DNA of 64,000 bases from AP-15 sp963818695 (GTDB taxonomy: Bacteria > Pseudomonadota > Alphaproteobacteria > ATCC43930 > CGMCC-115725), in contig CAWFTG010000005.1 in the NCBI GenBank assembly GCA_963818695.1, forward strand, positions 558,001-622,000. Reading direction: 5' to 3'. Under the pieces are notes generated by a model, which did not search any database, had not been told where the DNA came from, and saw only the letters and a program-made list of their open reading frames with translations. The position numbers were made by a program, and so were the translations under genes. This document shows positions 61,670 through 64,000 of the stretch, one piece after another; position 1 is the first letter of the stretch; every line of letters starts with the position of its first letter.

Positions 61670-62125
61670 CGCCGCGCAGGTTCTCTGGCAAGTTGCCACT
61701 TGCTCGCGCGCGCTGCGCCGATGTTCTCCGATTGCGCCGTTGCGATGCAGCCGTTTCACAGTTGAGCCAACCTGTTCGCGGATCGCCGCACGCAGGATCG
61801 CATCGCCGGCATCGAAGCCCTTGGCGGCAATCACCCGGCCCGCAATGTCATCCGTGCTCAGCAACTCGCCAGCCGCGGTTCGGAGCACGCCAAGGCAGAG
61901 CCGCGAGAGTTCATTGCGCGCGAAATAGCGCGTGCGACGATAGATGCGCTTCGGCTTGATCTTCTCCGGGTCAAGATCTGCCGCGAGTACGCGGAGCACT
62001 CCGTCTATATGCGTCAGGTCGGCCCGGTGTTGGTCAAGCTGGCGCTGCAACTCGTCAATGATGCCAGCCAGCTCGCGGCGCTTCTCAATTAGACCGGAAA
62101 CGACGTGATCGCGAGAAGCGGTCAT
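61666..62125 (-). pseudogene. Coiled-coil/winged-helix gene linked to the IS1595 transposase, frameshifted
   Basis: Starts at 62125, overlapping the transposase stop (ATGA). An N-terminal coiled coil (LIEKRRELAGIIDELQRQLD, LTHIDGVLRVLAADLD) is followed by a winged-helix-like half (LSRLCLGVLRTAAGELLSTD, ILRAAIREQVGSTVKRLHRNG). After NGAI, near 61740, the frame goes wrong and runs on to 61583. Removing one base restores ENIGAARASKWQLAREPARR and a stop at 61666-61668. It is common next to IS1595-type transposases, so probably a passenger or accessory gene. Confidence 0.65.
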
Positions 62126-63098
62126 GCCGCGCTCCGATGCCAATAGCCGGTCCATACTAGGCTCTTGCGGCTAGCCAGTGCAGCGCCGATGACGGCGTTC
62201 CAATTCGAGCCGTTCGGCTTGCGGCGGTTGTCCTCTCTCCAAGCCGCCTCGTTTGCGTACTGATAGAGCAGCTTGCCGCTAATCCGATGGTGCTGGCCTA
62301 TCTCCGCGCGGCGCAGGCGGCTGAAATAGCTCTCAGCCTGATTCACATTCGCGCCATCCTCAGCCTTGTACTCGACACTGTGATTGACGCGGCGCACGTC
62401 GTAGGACGCGTGCAGACGCTCCCAGGCGTTCAATTCGTCGGCGTGTATGATGGTGCCAGAGGCGACGTGTTGGCGTATCAGCGGCACTGCCTCGCTCTCG
62501 CGCGACACTACGAAGGGCCGGGTGTGGCCCATGACTTCGCGAGCGACAACTACGACCTGGCGCTTGCCGGTTTGCTCCTCAGCAAGCCTGCGGTCTTTGC
62601 GATCGGCCTTCCGGTTCTCCGGTTTGATATGGCCGCCGAAATAGGCACCGTCGACCTCGACCGTTCCAGACAGCTCTGGCTCATCAGGATTGTGAACCTG
62701 CGAACCCATCGCTTCCCGAAGCTTGTGCAGCAACACGAAGCTGCTCTTTGGATTGATATTCAGGTCGCGGCTGATCTGTAGGGCGCTCGTGCCCTTCACT
62801 CCGTTGACGAACAGAGCGATGATCGCGAGGTAATCGCGAACCGGCAGCTTCCTGGAATGGAACAAGGTGCCGGACGTGAGCGAAAACTTGCGGCGGCAAC
62901 CACTGCATTTCCAACGCGGCGGCGTTTCAGCCAAGGTGTAGACGGTCAGGCAGCCGCAGTGCGGCAGAAGGGTTCGCCGTCAGTTGCGGCCCACCGAATG
63001 CGCTTAAACGTGTCGCGCGCGGCGTCATCGGTCATCCGCATGATGCGGGTGAGGCTCAACGTGCGAGCGGCGGCGCTGAGCAAGAAATGTTGCGACAT
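62122..63098 (-). mobile_element. IS1595-family transposase, N-terminal frameshift
   Basis: ISXO2-like DDE transposase. The main frame (62934-62122) has the zinc-ribbon second half (RWKCSGCRRKFSLTSGTLFH), EVDGAYFGG, HADELNAWE, and NQAESYFSRLRRAEIGQHHR as DDE regions. The first 45 residues (MSQHFLLSAAARTLSLTR... to DGEPF) lie in another frame from ATG 63098. One lost base near 62961 breaks the first CPHCG zinc knuckle. Two copies of GGGGCCTAATCCC flank the upstream side (63099 and 63192). The element is probably inactive unless reading is restored. Confidence 0.82.
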
Positions 63099-63515
63099 GG
63101 GGCCTAATCCCGTGTCGGGATCGACCCCTCGCCGTCGCAGTGGAAACCGAGCGCCAACTCGATTATATTCCAGGGGACGATCATGACGACGGGGCCTAAT
63201 CCCAGCGTTGTGATCTAGGGGCCGGCCGTCGCGCCAACGATGACCGGCTCCGCCTTTGAAGAGTGCCGATTAAGGGCCGCTACTTGCCTTTCGAGGGGCT
63301 GGGGTAGCGGCCCTTCCTGTTTATCCTCACCCCCTCACGCGGTCGGCGCTTGCGCCGGGGGCTCGACCATCTGTGGCCATGGCTATCTCCATGCGACAGG
63401 CCAGACCATAACACGCCGGCCACGGCCGTCAAACATATTATCGCTCATATCGGAATTTTTATTTGCGTCAGGGCCGGCCTAGTGATAGACATATGTTCAG
63501 AAGGAGGGTGAGCAT
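63099..63515. other. Intergenic stretch at the IS1595 end
   Basis: About 415 bases. GGGGCCTAATCCC occurs at 63099 and again at 63192 in the same orientation, possibly marking the element end. GCATATGTT/ACATATGTT occurs at 63490 and 63513 around the start of the next gene. Nothing else is seen. Confidence 0.4.
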
Positions 63516-64000
63516 ATGTTAGATAACCAAACCGCCGGCGTCGACGCAGCCGGGGCAATGCCGAGAAAGCCCCGTCAGGGAAGGAGTCCAGCATTTCCGT
63601 TCATCTCGCTGAACAAGGCAATTGAGCGCGCGGAGACTTTTCGAGTTGCCGAGGGCGGCCGTCCCAAACATTTCTCGCCCCTAGTATCTGCCTGCAGGGC
63701 ATGGGGCATCGGGGTTAAGACCGGGCCCGGGATACAGACCATTGCTGCCTTAGGACACTACGGCTTGTTCGAATTCCAAGGCTCGGGAGAAAAGCGGTCG
63801 GCGCGCCTTACCGATCTCGCTCTCCGTATCTTGTTGGACAAACAGCCGCTCTCGCCTGAGCGAGACGAACTTATTCGACAGGCGGCCTTAAGGCCCCGAA
63901 TCCATGCGGAGCTTTGGAAGAACTGGCCTGAGGGCCTCCCCTCAGACCCCACGCTGGAAACCTACCTTGTTAGGGACCGAGGGTTTAGCGAGAGTGGCGC
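63516..64000 (+). CDS. Hypothetical protein, runs off the window
   Basis: Open from ATG 63516 to the window end (161 complete codons and 2 bases of the next) with a strong site AAGGAGGGTG 5 bases before the start. The chain begins MLDNQTAGVDAAGAMPRKPR and has helical segments FPFISLNKAIERAETFR and FSPLVSACRAWGIG. It continues with GPGIQTIAALGHYGLFEFQG and ARLTDLALRILLDKQ, which looks like a winged-helix arrangement. The base composition matches the transferred region. Not recognised; the C-terminus is missing. Confidence 0.7.
   Translation, partial: MLDNQTAGVDAAGAMPRKPRQGRSPAFPFISLNKAIERAETFRVAEGGRPKHFSPLVSACRAWGIGVKTGPGIQTIAALGHYGLFEFQGSGEKRSARLTDLALRILLDKQPLSPERDELIRQAALRPRIHAELWKNWPEGLPSDPTLETYLVRDRGFSESG

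Noticed and set aside
1..64000. CRISPR array
   Set aside because: No run of short identical repeats with regular spacers and no cas genes. The repeats found are dispersed and imperfect.

Overview
High-GC bacterial chromosome segment, most likely an alphaproteobacterium of the Rhizobiales/Rhodospirillales type. The basis is the C4-pathway 5-aminolevulinate synthase, the CcmCDEFGHI cytochrome c maturation genes, several Ku proteins, class III adenylate cyclases fused to TolB-like and TPR regions, DUF3489/DUF2924/serine recombinase genes and many 'GFEPSVP'-type dispersed repeats. No rRNA, tRNA gene or CRISPR array was found. Gene remnants and frameshifts are unusually common, so the segment is either a decaying, rearranged part of the genome or carries some assembly error.

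Region 1 (1-11.5 kb) is a redox/heme island. It holds four cytochrome P460-family genes (355, 3915, 4647, 9734), a DUF417 membrane protein overlapping msrB, a class I cytochrome c, hemA (ALAS), a DUF4331 protein, a RidA-family protein and a tautomerase-like protein. The first two P460 genes are a duplicated unit that also shares its leader and an upstream palindromic repeat. An mlaC/hpnM-like gene and a patatin remnant lie between them. Region 2 (12.3-20.3 kb) has hemC on the minus strand, a frameshifted winged-helix/ATPase/TPR regulator, and an intact adenylate cyclase flanked by two decayed relatives. Region 3 (20.4-25.9 kb) is a ccm operon in the order C-D-E-G-F-H-I, with ccmG frameshifted. 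Regions 1-3 together could supply heme, c-type heme attachment and several heme-cross-linked P460 proteins.

Region 4 (26-31.4 kb) contains a head-to-head junction of two gene remnants, an MFS transporter, a secreted SGNH hydrolase and a decayed TPR regulator. Region 5 (31.5-46.2 kb) holds three ku genes. Two flank a PolX-like gene whose polymerase active site looks lost while its PHP nuclease motifs persist. An F420-type LLM oxidoreductase, a CoA transferase, a cobalamin-type binding protein, an EamA transporter, an FAA hydrolase and an SDR interrupted by an amber codon lie among several remnants.

Region 6 (46.4-60.7 kb) starts with a truncated IS1380 transposase joined to fragments of a MetE-like and a haloacid dehalogenase gene. 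It continues with an SDR, two proline-rich membrane-anchored proteins, two alpha/beta hydrolases, a DUF3489-DUF2924-serine recombinase module and a CBS-BON protein, and it carries a scattered family of short repeats resembling the 3' end of tRNA-Ser. Region 7 (60.7-64 kb) has a candidate Panacea-type toxin-antitoxin pair, an IS1595-family transposase with a companion gene (both frameshifted), and a gene that runs off the window end.
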